Shown in pieces: positions 1 to 15,000 of a stretch of DNA of 64,000 nt (the stretch's first letter is position 1; each line of letters opens with the position of its first letter). The notes beneath the pieces are model-generated. The model had not been told where the DNA came from. It searched no databases and was given only the letters and a program-made list of their open reading frames with translations. A program made the translations under genes and the position numbers. The DNA is taken from contig CM048553.1 in NCBI GenBank assembly GCA_026413225.1, positions 140,004,690 to 140,068,689 on the forward strand, given 5' to 3'. This DNA is from Otis tarda (taxonomy: Eukaryota > Chordata > Aves > Otidiformes > Otididae).

Positions 1-3000
1 GATGATAATTCAGAGGAATTATTTATCTGAAATGATTAGCATAATGTTATGCAATTGCTCTAAAACTGACCTCCTGAATTAGTAATTAAGAAACCCTCGT
101 TTATCTATGGTTCTCTAGATAGTCCTGCGAAGAACTTCAGTTTTTTCAGAGCTCTCTCATTTTCTCTGCAGTGTTTCAAGTTTAATCAAACCTTTGCCTC
201 TAGAAGAAAATAAAATGATTTTATGGTACAGGTTGAACAAATATGCATCTTCAAAAATGTTGTTCTGCAGGTGAAATTGGAATTGGTTGGATGTGTCTAT
301 CAGTACATAAGATCAATATTTTAAAAAGAGGCAAATCTAAAATGTTTATCATAATCTCCTTTGAACCATGGAAAAGGGAAATGAAAGTAACTAGCTTTTT
401 TTCCTGAGTTTTTTACACTCTTTGTTTTAATGCATTTTGAAAAGAACAAAAATGCAGGAAAATAGTAGCATAGATAGCCTGTAAATTAGCTCAAACTGTG
501 AGCAAAGGAATGAAATCTATGTCAATTTTTCACATGCATAATAAATTGCAAAAAAAAAATATTTATTTGTGAAGAATAAAAATACTCTGTAGCTAACCTA
601 CCTATCACAAATTTACAAAAACAAATCAAATGTAAATTTAGGATACCGTGATGTGACCTTCTGTTTCAATCTTGGACCTGGAGGTAGAACCGTCACCACT
701 GGAACAATACACACACCAGGTAATACACTGCAGTGCTAAGTTTGCATTGGAGGGGATGCCAAATTTCTAGCTCCCTTCCCCTCACATCCTACCACTGTAA
801 ACCAGCAGCCTTCTCCTAGACGTAATCTCCACCATATGGCTTAATGCAGTCCCTTTTTGAAGTGGTGTGGATAATCTTTCCTCCTTCTCCCATTTGTTTG
901 AAATTAAGTGCAGGAAGAATTGTTCAGCTGTGTGCTGCAACCAGATTCTTGCACTGTGGCCTGCAGAGTACCAAGTGATGGAAACCTTTTTGGTGGTCGA
1001 CAAAATGAGTCAGCTGGTGGGCAAGCTGCAGTTCTGGGAAGAGGAAGGAAGTGCTGCGCAGGTCTCGAGCCCGTGACCTCTGTGGCTTTTTGGCTCGGCC
1101 ATGAAGGGACTGTCATTTTGTGAGCCAGAAGCATGTTTTTGAATGAAGAGCTGAAGGGAAATACCCATTCGGGTGTGGGGACTGTGCAAAGGCAAGTCCT
1201 GGGGAAAACTGAAGGCAGGTGGAGGTCGGGGTTTGCCACTGATTGTTTCTAAAGAGATTTTTCCTCTTCGGTTGGCTACTTGATGTAATCCATGCAGTGC
1301 TAGCCATGAGACACGTTTATTTCAGTTACAAATTTGAAGTAACTGCTCTCTGAGTTCAAGGTGACCTACAGAGGGTTGCCTCTCCTACCCAATATTTCTC
1401 TTTTCTGATTTATGAACTGAAAGGAAGTGGGAGAGAGAAGTACTCAGAGAGTAGTTTCTCCTTCAGATGTTTAGTGTTAAAGCAACTCCAACGAAACTGA
1501 AAGTGCCAGCTGCTGTTGTGTCCTGAACCTCTCATTCCCAAGCAAAACCACGGAGAGTCTACTCAAAGGCTACTGTAAGCTTATCTGACAGAATTTAACC
1601 TACAATTGGCATGGTTGGTGTCCAGGCCAGAAGATGAGCCACCTGTGTTGCAATGTTAATGGTTAAAAGAGACACAACATTTATGTCTTCCTGAGTTTTC
1701 TGCTACAATGCTTTGAGTCCTTCCTGAAGCAATCCCCGTGAGTGAGGATGAAACTCCCATTGTTCAGTTCTCTCTTCCTGCTTTTCAACAACCTCAGAGA
1801 ATTGTGCAGTGAACTGTTAAGACAGCATGGACTCAAGCATCAATAACGTGTGGATGAGACAGGTGTACATATTCTTTCTTCCTCATCACGTATTTCTGTA
1901 GTAATAGGACCAAGACTGTATTGCTCTTGTGCTTAGATGAGATCACTTCATGAACGAAGAACAGCTAGATGAAGGTAAATTTGACAGAGGAGAGTTCTGG
2001 TGGGACAAAAAGACGTTCTGAAGAATCTGCAAAACTGGTACTTCTGTCTTCTACTGAAGATACGTACCTTATATTGATAAATTTGATTTAGTTGTATTCA
2101 AGGTATTGATCCGTCTCTACTACTTTTCAGTTTTATGGGCCTGTGATATCTAAAAACACAGAAAACTCTAAACTCAGTAGGTATGCTCCTCTTATATAAT
2201 GGACCTCATTCTGACAAAGCTATTGTAGGAGATTTTACATCTCAAAGTTGGTCCAAGCCTGTAGAATTAAATTCCTCAGGAAATAAGGGCTTTCACTGAC
2301 CTTGTGTTCCATAGAAAGGCAGCTTCCTTTGACCTCACTTTCTCTGCCATAGAAATACAGAACCATGTGCATCTGCAAACACTGCTTCTCCAGCAAAAAT
2401 AAACAAAACTTTTTAGAAGACATTCCAATACATGTTTTTCTCCCGTTGGAATAGGTTAAAGGAGAAACAGTATATGACAGATACTCATCCTACAGAATGA
2501 TATGCTGCCGGTGGGTGCTTAACATGTACTCGTTGCAGAGATTAATAGATAGTCACGGCTACTCTGATACTACAGCTATGGATAAAGACTTTTTAATCTA
2601 TCTGCTTTGGAAAAACCCAAATAAGAATGGATCTAGTATTAGATTTTAGTCCCTTACTTTGTGTCTTAAATGGCAGGGAAAGATCAGGCTTTGAGAGTAG
2701 GGGGTTCTGCCTGATTAAGAGGTGCCAATCTCATTAAAATCTCTACTGAAAATTTAGGGCCTCTCCCCAGCAGATAGACTGGTAGGTGAATTCAGGATAA
2801 GAAGCAGGAAAACGGCACCTGGCTGAAGTTTTCTCAGTTTGTGTCTGGGCTGCAGAGGCATTTGAGGAGACATTGTCTTCATTCTGCCATTAGCATCTGG
2901 ACTGATCAAGTACTTGGAAATAAAAATCACTGGGGAGTAGTCTGGCATTTGTATTTCCCCATGTAGAGAAATGTATGCCCATGGTGGTACACAGCCCAGA

Positions 3001-6000
3001 GCAGCCATTCCCGTGAGGGTTCACACACAGGACCCATCACATGAAAGAAACCCAAGTCCCAATCCAAGTGTGCGAGTTCTGCTCTCTGATTAAGTCATTC
3101 CTTTGCCTGGGATTCTCTTGGATTTTGTAGTCCTTGTGAATGCCCAAATATTCATGATACTAGTAAACATTGGCTTAAACTTAGTTTGCCAAAAGATGCA
3201 ATAGGCCAGATCCATGACTCATGATGGAACTGTTTTGTTTTTTTTTTTTTTTCCTTTCTTTCTTTCTTTCTTTTGCTGGAAATTAAGCAGCTTTTCAAAG
3301 CCTCAGCAAATACCAAATACCAGGAGTCTACATGCTGAGCTCCCATGCCAGTGTTCTGCTGACTGCAGTAGTTTTCTGCTGAATGCAGCGTCAAGATCTC
3401 ATGTTAGTACCTTAATTTTAGTGCTCTACGTGACTCCACTGTCCATTTTTAAATGTACTCTTCAAAATCTCTACAGTTAGTTTATCTGCCAGTGGGCAAG
3501 TAGGAGACAACTGCCAAGGGAAATGAATATAGATGATGAAGTGTATTCTCCCAAGGAAAAAAATCAGACTTCATATCCATTTATTAGAATTTTAACTTTC
3601 CCTTCTGCTTGCGTCCTTCTTGTCCTGACCAAGCATGTCTCTGAGTGAATGAGGTTATTTCTTTACTTGCGGTCTCAGGAAGAAGGATAGGAGGAAGAGA
3701 TTTCTATTTTTGCACTCATGGGAATGTGTTGGTACAATGATGAGGGGGATCTTAAGTACCAAAGAAAATGTATTCTAAATTTAATTTTATTTAAAAAAAA
3801 TGCTGTGTGTGCTGAATCCTATTTTTAGTTACTGAAAGTTTTGTGTTGCACAGCCTGGCTTGCATGCTTTTGAGAAAAATCTTTGGCTGGAAATGCATGT
3901 TCTGCACTGAAATATGCATATTTTTGTTCACTTAAACCTGCTCATTCCAAGAAGAGTTGGAAAACTTTGGGAGAAATTTTTGCTGTGTAAGATGGTTTGT
4001 TTCTGAGTGTGACAGCACACAGATAATATATATGTGACATACTTGGGTATGGAGTTACATTGTTCTTGGTGATCTAATCAGGAAGATATTCAGTGAATGC
4101 TGTCAGCACTGGGAATGGACCAGAGCACGTATTTGTAAAACAATAACTTAAGAACAACTCACTTTTCCTTTAGATTCTGATCTGAGTTTCTTAGTAGAGA
4201 TTTTTTTTTTAAATTCTATCTAATAGCCACAATTATATCTACAAACTCTATTTCGATTAAGGCTTACACATCAATTTATTCAAGAGGCTGTGCAGAGGAC
4301 AAAGCACAGTGACTAAATCCAACAGATTCACTTGCTGTTTGTTGGCACATATTTTTTCTCCCTTATCTCTACCACTGGTAACCCATGCAGTGTATTTTCT
4401 GCATTATTCTATATTAACTGAACGTACGCTCAATATTTAACCATATAGACATGTCCTCTGAAACCTGGGACACTGTTTTCAGCTCTTTGCTCTCTCTCAT
4501 AAGAAAGAAAAATACTGCAACTGAAAGTACATTTGGTACTTCTGATTTACTGTCTTGTTCAAAAGCGTATGTGAAAGAAGTTCCCAGTGATTCTACACTC
4601 AGGAACTATAACTCTTGTAAAGATAAAAGAAATTGTTATAATCCTTTTACTAGCTAATTTCTGCATGCTGTAAATGGATTGCTGTGTATCCAGGGAAAAT
4701 TGCTCAAGGGAAGAAGAGTTTGTGACTTTTATTTAGTGCATTTTGTGCAGCAGTTAGTAGGCTAGATAGAATGATTAATAAATTACTGCTTTAGTGACTA
4801 GGAGCGAATCGCTTCTGCTGTAACAGAATTACTAAAAAAATCATGCAACAACAATAAATGCTTTTTACAGTGAAATTAAATATTTTGAACGGTGCTTCAT
4901 GTACTTGACAAGCTAATGTACCCTTTTAATGGAATAAATCGTTTTACTGTGGCTTAGGAGGGGGAGACTTGGGATATCATACAGAATTTGAATGTTGTGG
5001 AGCACTAGATTTATTAAGATACCACAAGGGATTGTGCTGGAGAAATGCATCCCCTTCTTTCTTTTTCGATGCGGTTTTAGTACTGGGATTGCCTTAGTAT
5101 GCTCTTGCCCACCCTGCCAAGCTGTGACAGCAAGTCTGAGTGAGGTTGAACTTGCACCCTGTGAAGCTGACCAGTGTGGGAGATGAGGCCAAGTGTAGAG
5201 GCATCAAGACACTGTTGCACCGGTATAGTTGTACCCAGTCTGCTCCAGTTTTAGTTTGGAGCAGTCTGTGGCACTGGCAGTGTCTCCATGAAGTTGGGAG
5301 AACTGAGGTCGATGCTCCAGAAGCAGCAGTTAGGCGACTCCATGGCAGAGACGTACTGTCTTATACCTGGAGTGTCAGACTGGTTTTAAAGAAGAGTATT
5401 TTGATTCTTATTTATTTTTCCTTCCTGAAATAAAGTGTAAAGTTTCTCTGACAAGTATATAGGTCAAGTGTTTCAAGGTTCCTACTAAGTACCCATCTAG
5501 AATGGCTCTTCTGCCTGTATTTTCCAGGCTGAACAAGCAGGGGTTTGATTTCCTGACTTGGTTTGTGTCCTTTGTGCTGATCGTGTTTCCTCTAAGCTTT
5601 TAGCAATCTCAGCTAAGTTGTTTTCTATGTACAGGATACTTAATATTTGTACATGCTTGTTGTTTAAGGGTTTTCTGAGCACGTTTTTGTTAGTAGAAAG
5701 CGGACTTAATCATGAACTGTGTGCTTTTTGTGATACTTCGAGTGAGCAAACAGGGTTCATACAGTTTACTTCTGTGTTCAGCAGTTCCGGCAGAGAAACC
5801 AAACAGCCGTATCTGTTTAGACTGCCTCCGTTCTGCCAAGCCTTTGTAGCCCTGCCAACGATCTCCACATCACTGAGCCTCCTCGTGAAAACCAGAGACC
5901 ACTTCACTTTGTTCACGGGGCTGAAAGCTGCTCGCAATGTGGGATTTGGGGAGTGAAATTCTTTCAAGAATAAATTACACTCAACCAGTTAGAGTCATCA

Positions 6001-9000
6001 CAAGAGTAAATCAAAGGGATTATTTGTTTTGACTGGTGCCTGATTTGTTTTTTTGCCAATATTATGCTCAGTCAGAAAATTTTGAAAAAGCTCCTTAATT
6101 AAGTGTGATATTTCTCTAACCAAAAACCAGGCAGACGAATCTAGCTTAGCTTTCACTGCGTCCTTTGTGCAGGGACATTATCATCTGATCCATACTGGCT
6201 TCTTTCTGCTAGGTCTTATAATGGACAACAGTCATGCTTTAAAAATTGGGTGCAAGGATTGCAGTGTGTATAATACAGGGCTTATGCAGGGGGCAAAAGA
6301 TTGTACCTATATCTAAAAATCTGATCATGGGAACCACTCCGCTTCTATAAATTGTTTATAAAGAATTAAAAACAAAGTGACAGAAATGCAGATGCCCTGA
6401 TATGAAGTGAGCGATGCAGGATGATTTTAGGGAAAAAAAAAACCCTTCTTTTGTTTTTCATTTTTCTGAGCATTTGAAAGGGACTATAATGGAATATAAC
6501 TGTAGACTGCAGAATTATTAGCAAATATCCTTACAAATAACCACTGAGGAAACTACTTCTCATCCCAAAACTATTTGCAACAAGTTGGGAGACTTAAGGA
6601 AAGAGAATAGGAATTAAATATTGTTTCCAGCATTGTTACAGTATGTTAAAAACTGTGCTGAAATAGTCAATGTTCTTAGTGTGGAATTCTCATTGCTGAG
6701 CTACAAAAGTCATTAATTATTTGATTATGAACTTAAAAAATGTTCAATAGAACTAGTTAAATAGGCTATATAATGGCCAGTGAAATTCATGGAGAACTGC
6801 CACTGTATAACCTTTGGTAAGATTTCAGGAGATATATAAAACACGTAGATGTTGTTATCATTTTATCATTAATACCAGTTCAGTTGTGTATGCAGTGAAT
6901 ATGTAAGGAAACATATCAAATCAGTATTAACGAACAGCATTTTGGCAATATTCAGTTAAATTGTAGTGTTTGTAGCTGGAAGATATTAATGCCATGAGTC
7001 CCGTAGGATTCAAAATAGGTTTAAGCAATTAACATAGCTTTATTAGATGGGATAAAATGTTCTTGAGAAGACATTTGAAAATATAATATTTACCCAACAG
7101 CAGAGCTGAAGGAGGGAATGGAAAAAATCTACAACTTTAATGATGTGGTGGATGCCACCTCTGAATCTAGGCATAAGATGTGACTGTATCTATGTGAAAT
7201 TACTATGTTCGTTCATTCAAAATAGTGTATTTTGGAAATTCAATTGAAAATTAATATTTTTTGCCTTATGCAAATTTTTATCAAAACAGAAAATATTTTC
7301 AGCAGTGCTAGTAGACGTTTAGAGCTGCGTTATTTAAATGATAAATGTTTATAGTGTGTTAGCTATAGTAGCTAATAATAAAAAGCTTTGTACCCATCAC
7401 GACTTTAAAATCAAATGTAGGGACCAAAACCATTTTGTATTTGCTAGGTCAGGCACTTAGACTCTTTGTGAGAAAGTTTTCTTTCTGAAAGTGGTCCTGT
7501 TAACTTCAGCAACTTTCAGTCTTATTAAAGGGGACAGGAGTGAGCTGTATTTTAACCAGTACCATGTAAATGTTCCATCACACTGGTTGGTGGTGGTGAC
7601 AACACCTGCCACCTCGACTGCTCTGTTGTTCCCTCTGCCACACCAGCTGCAGCTGTGTCACAGCACTGCCTGCTGGCTTTGTGGCATCCTTGCCGGTTTT
7701 TAGGTTCAGGCCACTGAGCATCTTCCAATAAGGACTTATAGTCAGAAGCTGAGTAGATGTTCTAGAAGAATGAATGAAATGAGTTAATTGCTTTGGCTGT
7801 AGTCCATGTTGCTGAAAAGGTACCGTCTGCACAAGTGGAGTGGAAGGGTAGAATTTTGCAGGCGTTGAAAATTATGGGGTCAAGTATCCAAACCTTGCAA
7901 CCCAGGTACAGCTATCTACATACACTTACCATCTGGGAATAGTTGGTACCTACTAAGTTTATGGTCTGTTAATAATAAGAGGAGAGTGAGTGGTTTCCTC
8001 ATCTAGAACAAATAATATGATTGTGCTCCTAATTTTGCCATGTTCAGATAGCTATTGTTGTATCCATAGTATCCCAGGTTTTAAACAGAATAACAGCATA
8101 GTCCGTTACTCTCACAAAGATTTTACGGTTGAAACTAGGGGTGAAGGAAGAGTTAAGTGGATGACACATAGGGAACAATTAAAATACTACTTTGTAAAAG
8201 TCTGGAAGTACAGATTTTGAAGTAAAAGTTCCAGAATTTCAGAGCAAGTGCAAAAAGCTGTTTGACAGAAGTGTGGGAAGGTGAGGGATTAAACGCACTA
8301 AGAGGATTTTGAGGCATGGGGAGTGATACGGTTGGACAGTAGAAAGAGAAATCATTTTACTCTGTCATGTTTAACTGAGGAATTAGGAATGTCAGGGAAA
8401 AGGAGGTTACAAAGGGGAGGTAACAAAACAGGATGGAGAGAGGTGTGAATCATGGTATGTGCACAGGGAATTAAAATGAGAGAGAGGAGACCCAAGTTTT
8501 TTAAATCCTGACAGACAGACAGAAATGAGGAATGGCAGATAATAAATTTGAGAGTCTCTTTAACTATTCAGCTCTTCTGAAACCCAAGTCTGTTCTCATA
8601 GCTAGCATTTCTTGCAGGCTCATGTAGGTCCTAGAGGTGTCTGCCAGTTGGCCTTCTCGTGCTCTCACAAACTCTCTCTTCAGATATTTTGTTCTTGATG
8701 GTATCTAGATTTAAGTTCTCTATATATAGTATTTTTTTCAGCCCTTTCTATGACCAATATTTTCAAGAACAGGTAATTCCTTTTAATCACTGTTTTTCCC
8801 AGGATAATACAGAGATTTTCTGGAATAGAATTTCCTGGAGCTGCCACACCACCACATAGTGCATTTGCAAAGACTTGTTGCAATCTAGGTATCTTAGATA
8901 TGACTTCATCTGGAAGTTCATCTTTAGCTTTCAATTTTCAGTCCTGCAACAGAATAGATTACTTTAAAGGAATTCAGTGGAAAGAACACAAAATGTTGGC

Positions 9001-12000
9001 ACAGGATAGGGAATGACAGGGAAGAATTATTGTAGAATAATGATGTATTTCTGAAGTGAGTGGGTTGGTGGGGAAGGAGGACAAAATGTCTGTAGACAGC
9101 ATGAATAATTGCTTGAGATAAACTAAGCAGGGAACATTTAGATGGAATATCATGAAAGGCTTCCTGAGAGAGACATTTAGCCGTCTACTGAATGACCGAT
9201 CACTTAGCTTCCCAAGTTTCCTCGGTTTGTGTTTTAAATGTTTCAAATTCTGCAAAATACTGACAAGTAGAAAAGTTCGCTGTCATATTGCATTTCTTCT
9301 GCCTCTGGTTTTTAGTCTGTTTTTGTTAGTTCCACTATCTTATTAAACAAACTTCTACTTAAAAAAAGCAAAACAAATTCCAATGTATGAATAAATAACC
9401 TTTGCTCAGATGTCGTCTTCCTGGAGAGGCCTTGGGGAGAAAGGAGGAGAAAGGGCTACAGGATTGTGGGCTGTCACATCCAAATCTTCAGACTTGCGGT
9501 TGGGAACTGTTATTTGTACTAAAAGCTAAATTTTATTTTTTCCTTATCCCCAATGATTTTGGTTTATCTTCAGTCAGTGAATATGACAGAAGTATGGCAG
9601 AACTAGTGAGGGAGGTTTTTTTTAACGTGGGATTTATTTAATGTGGGATTGTTTCTGTGACTTGGAAAGTTTGGGAGAAAAGCACAAAGGAGTTTCTAAA
9701 ATACCTTCATTTACAGCAAAAGTCTAATGATTTTTTTTTTTTGCCCGTCTGTGTGGTAGATAGTGAATGAGCCAAAGGTAGCAGTGACAGAAATTACGCA
9801 GCTGTTGGGAGAAGGCTCCATTGCAGTTGGCTGTATAAGACACTTCTGGAACTGACTGAACTTCTGGCCTTGCACTTGCAGCCTTGATGCTGCTTCAGTA
9901 TTCACAATGTGTAGTTAGTATGTTTTCCTCTTGCTCATCCAATCCTTTGATCTCTTCTGTTTTGATGGAAATTGAAACTAGCCTGGACTCTTTTCAGCAG
10001 CTTTCTGGAGATGATGTGTTCCACCTTCTGAAATAATCTGTTTGCTCCCAGTATACATTTTGGTGACCTGTTTTTAGGGCTCCTTCAGATGCTTTGTAGT
10101 GTAGTAAAATCTAACTCTCAAGGCAAGGTATTCTGTATTTTAGGGGAGTGTTAACAGTGACTTGCCCAAACTGGGTGCATTTTACTGAGTTATGTGAAAG
10201 CAACAACAAAATTATTTTAAAGACAGTTTGTCCAACTTGAGGATAAAGTGGAATCTAGCTGTATTTACATCTAAGCATCTCATGGAAAAGAGAGATGAAT
10301 TGACTGCCTTTTGTCTAAGAAATGTTACGTCATGGGGATACTGGGAATTTCAGGATATTTGCTGGACATTGGTTCTAATTGCTGGCTATTTACATGGAAA
10401 GTTAATGCATGAAGCATGTTATATAAACCAAAAGAAATAATAAATACTGTACACATTGCATGGTTCAGATGAATGCAGCCAGACTAATCAAACTATATTT
10501 AAACTGTGTTAGCTGTAAGTGTTTAGACAAGATCCAACAAATTGTTTCTTGGCTGCTGTAGAGAAGGCTTATATCCGGCTTCAAAGGCTTTTACACAAAC
10601 TCAGAGTTTCCTTATGCTTCCCTTCTATAAAAGCCATGAGAAAAAAGCTATGTCCTTCTCTACTTTGCAGCTCTGTTGATATAAATGTTATTATTTGCAC
10701 TTATGTCCAGAATGCATTGTTTGCTAGCTGTCGTATGCATCCTCTTTCATAAAAATTAAGGGGCCCCCACCCTCAGCCATGGTAGTCCAGAGAAAAATGT
10801 TTTGGGTTATTGTACATCTTTTACTCAAATTTTAATTTTGTAATCTGTTAGCATTGTCCCTTGTTTCCTTTGTGGTTTTTTTTGTTTATTTTTAAAAATC
10901 TGACGTAATTTACATTTCCTTGCTTTGGTGTAGGAGATGTTACTTAATATGCCATCTGTTACACAGTTTAGGTGTGTGGCTAGTGCCCAGTTACTCCAAG
11001 TACTATAGGAGAAGCATCCTTCCAGCAGGCACTGGGAGAGGAGAAACTTCAGACCAAACCACCACGCATACGCGACGGCTTCTTTGTGCCTGTGGCTAAC
11101 ACGTTCCAACTAATAAACCTAACTAGTCCTTTCATTTTTAAAGGATGCACTGCCAAAGCCCTTAACACTGAAAACTGTATTGTTTTTCAGTAAATATACA
11201 CAAACAGTAAAAAACCAATTACAACCTAATTAGTAAAATGTGACCCTTGCAGAAAAAAAGCGTCAGGCCACGTTCCTTGTTTACTAACCTACTGCCCACA
11301 GAATATTGCTTGGAGTCATTATCTGTAGAGACTCATGGTTCTCTGGCAAAACTTGCATTCTGTTGTGGTAGGCCTCTTCATTTTGAGAGGAATTAGCATA
11401 TTGTCTGTATATGCAGGGAACAGCTTTCTTGGGAATCAGTCAAACTCCATGCTGCACCAAATCCAATCATTGTGCCCTGCAGATGTAAAGCACACTTCTT
11501 TTATATTGACTAAAATCAGTGTAATGTATGCAAACACTGCTTTTTAATCAACAAGTGATTTCCCGCTGTGATAGGGAGAGGGAGAGAATGTACAGGGATG
11601 CTGGACACATCACTAAACACCATGGAAGTTATTCAGATGTTGTGATGGATTCTGGGAAACCCCATGAAATAAAATAGTCCTTGCTTGTAGGTTCAATTAG
11701 AGGGAAAAAAAAAAAAGCAAACTCAGAATACAGTCCAGACCCTACATATCATGTGGAAGGGAGAATTGGGAGTAACATATTTCTGTCTCACATATTAATT
11801 TATTTGAATGTCTCTGACATCATGTGTTGTCTGGATTAAAAACATTTGTGTTCAAAAAGTCTTTTGTCTCCTATATCTAAACAAAATCCAGATATATGTT
11901 CGCTGGAATTTCAAACACTGGTCATATCGTCACTCTTAAATATTCCTAATGTAACAGTAATATATTTAGTAATTTCTCTTCTATTGAGAGCCTTGGAAAG

Positions 12001-15000
12001 GCAGGTTTTCTTCTGTGCCTGACTGACATGAAGAAAATGCTTTTAAAAATATGTAATAGTAGTCTGGAGTCAAGAAATATGATTTAATATATAGTAAATT
12101 GTGGTTTTATGAAAAACTGTGTATAAGGTCCTGGATTTAGCAGGAAGGCAAACACTTTGCAAAAACAAAATGCAGAAGCATTGTGAGCAGATTATTTGTT
12201 TTACTTTAAGACATTGTTATTACTGGCTTAGATAATCTCACCATCAGTATTTCCCCTCAAGTATAAGAACATGTACTTCTCTGGTTTTGGTATAATTCTG
12301 GGTTCTACAATGTTACTTCAGAAAAGGAATTTGCTACAAATGTCATACTAGATGAACTTTAATCTTGTAACACTCTATTGTATTTTGTATGTGCATGCAC
12401 TTTCTCATATCGAAAAACATGTGCATCTCATTTTAGATATAAACTGTTGTTAAGTCTTTGATGATCTGAGATTGGATTCTGAAAACTAAAAATCTAATAA
12501 CTTGTAGGACATTCAAGGGTACTTGAAATGTTACGTGTTCTGGTTAGAATACATACACACATCATATCTGAAGATGTATGGCCCATTATGAAGTTCTGAA
12601 GATGAATGGTGCTTTATGAAGTGTTTTCTGGTTTTCTTCTCTATGACCTCCACGGTGGTCAAGCTGTCAATAAACGGGCTCTCAGGGCTGAATTAATTGA
12701 GAGGAAATTGGAGCTGAATATTGGTGAGGCAGGAGAAAAAACTGAAATTGGATGATAAAGTAGCTTTCCAGGAACGTGATAAAATCCCTGCAGGTCTCAT
12801 TTTCACCATCTCTAGTTGCTGCATGGAGGCTGCCTTCTCCCCTCTGTCCTTACTATGAGTATTCATTTTCCTGTCTTTCAGATAAAGGTGCTCTGATTCA
12901 GCCTGAGTTGGGCAGTGGGAGAGGAGAGGAACATCTTGAGGAGAGAAATGCTCTCTCTTTTGATTTGCCTGGTAGCCAGAGTGAACTACAGAAGGTGGCC
13001 GACCCCTCACGTGCGTGAGGGAAACCCTGTCAGGTGCACTGGGGTTGAGATTCCACCCTGAAGTTTAAAAAATGGGAATGGAGAAGATGGGAGGGAGATT
13101 TTAGTTACAAACCAATACTTAAGCTTTTCTTCCCTATGAAAAACAGTGTGGATATATGGGTGCAACTGCTGATCAAGATAGTCTGGAGAGCAAGCAAATG
13201 AAGGTCTACAGGTGCCATTACAGCAGCTACGGTGAGGGTGGTATGGGAAGACAACCCTGGGATGGAAAATCATTGGCATCTCTAGCACAACTTCCATTAC
13301 TACATATAATGCCTGTTTAACACTTATTCTTTGGTGGTGCAGTCCTGCTCAATGTACTTTGAGCATTTATTGTGGTTTTTGTTTCTTCCCAGAGGAAACA
13401 CACACCTCTCATAACCACTTAAAAGCTTTTCTGCACAACATTTACAGCCTGGTTTCGTTTCTCAGTGTTTTCTTGGGGTAATTTGGAAAGACTGTGTCCT
13501 TAGTACAAGAATCTGCTATAGCTTCATCATCTGCAACTTTCGCTTTACCTCATTTGACTTCTTTACTGTTTCTACTAACTTCTTGCCTCATATCTTTTTA
13601 AAGAAATAAAACATTAGCTAGCTTTTTTTGGCAAGGCATGTTTACTGGAGAATGTTGAATAGCACTGTATCGGTTGTGGAATGGAACGTAACTGCTTGGT
13701 AGATTGGTAGATTGCAAAGTTTGTAGGCTAAGTCCTAGAAATATTTCAGTTCTCTGTCTTTTTGTCTTATGTGTGGCTCAGTTACAATTATAATGGTGTA
13801 ATTACGGTAGCAGTGTTAGTATTGAATGTCCTGCAGCTGGGAAGAGTAAACTCTGGGTTATGTGAATGTAGGGGCTTTCAGAAAATGAGTATGCAGCTTG
13901 CTTGTTTTAGGGATATATGCATTGCAGAGGACCTGTTCTTTGGAGCAACTTTTTCCAAGAGGGTGTCTGACACCTGTTGTCCCGCCAAGCTGAGGGGTCC
14001 CAGTATGACAGGAGTAGCAGCCCACTAGCAGAGTAGTTTTGCCTTTTTTACTCCTTGTAGTAGAATGAGTTAATTTGCATTTTGTTTAATTCATAACATG
14101 CAAAATCCAGGTGAACACTTTTGCTTACTGTTGTTCAGGAATACCAGTCTAATAAATGTTCAAGTTTCCTGCTTATCCTGACCTTATTGTGCAATCAACG
14201 TTTTTCAAAGCCGTATTTAAAATGTCCTCCAATGTTAGAACCTTTGAACTAGCCAGTGGCTCACATTCCCTTCGGTCTGTCCTTGCTGTATGTGGATGGA
14301 AAGGGAGCTGTCTGCATGAAGGCTTCAGTCTCTTGAGAAAATGTGGTGGATGTAAGAAAATGCTGGCGAACCTTCAAGCATCTTCCTTCTTTCAGCAGAA
14401 ATGAAGCATCCAAGAATAATTTGGAAAGTCAGTAGTAAATTTTATGAGATATCAGAAGAGTTTAGAGAGAACTACAGATTCCTAACAGTTATTCTGAAAT
14501 TGTTGTGTTATTAAATCCACTAACATGGGAATAAAAATTGCTGAATGCAGTCAAATCGTAAACATATGAACCAAATTTTTTCATGCAATTATGTCTGATA
14601 AGAAGGGCTGGAGTGGATGCGTTAGGAGGGTCTTGTTCCTTATGCCCCTAATTCTCTGTGTGCAATCTTGTCAGAAGTTTATTTAAAGGCTAGAATAAGT
14701 TTCTTTTAACATTCAACCATTAAAATATTTAAGCAGGTACAGCACTGATATAATCTTAACTAAACGTGCCTTTCAAGCTTATTAATCCAGGACATATAGT
14801 CACTTTGGTGTATTACTGTGATAACCATTGTGTTTAATTTTGAAAGTTAAAGGCTCAAAAACTCATAAAATCAGAATAGGAGCCTCTGAGAACAGCGCCT
14901 GAAGGAGAAATTAAATTCATTTCAACACAAACAGATATGAAATGAGGTACAAATAGAGCAGCAGTAATAATTTTAGTATGATGCAAGGTTTCATTAAAAA

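Noticed and set aside
5558..5956. A 132-codon open frame on the + strand with an antisense partner
   Set aside because: No motif was recognised, and overlapping open frames on both strands indicate chance rather than coding.
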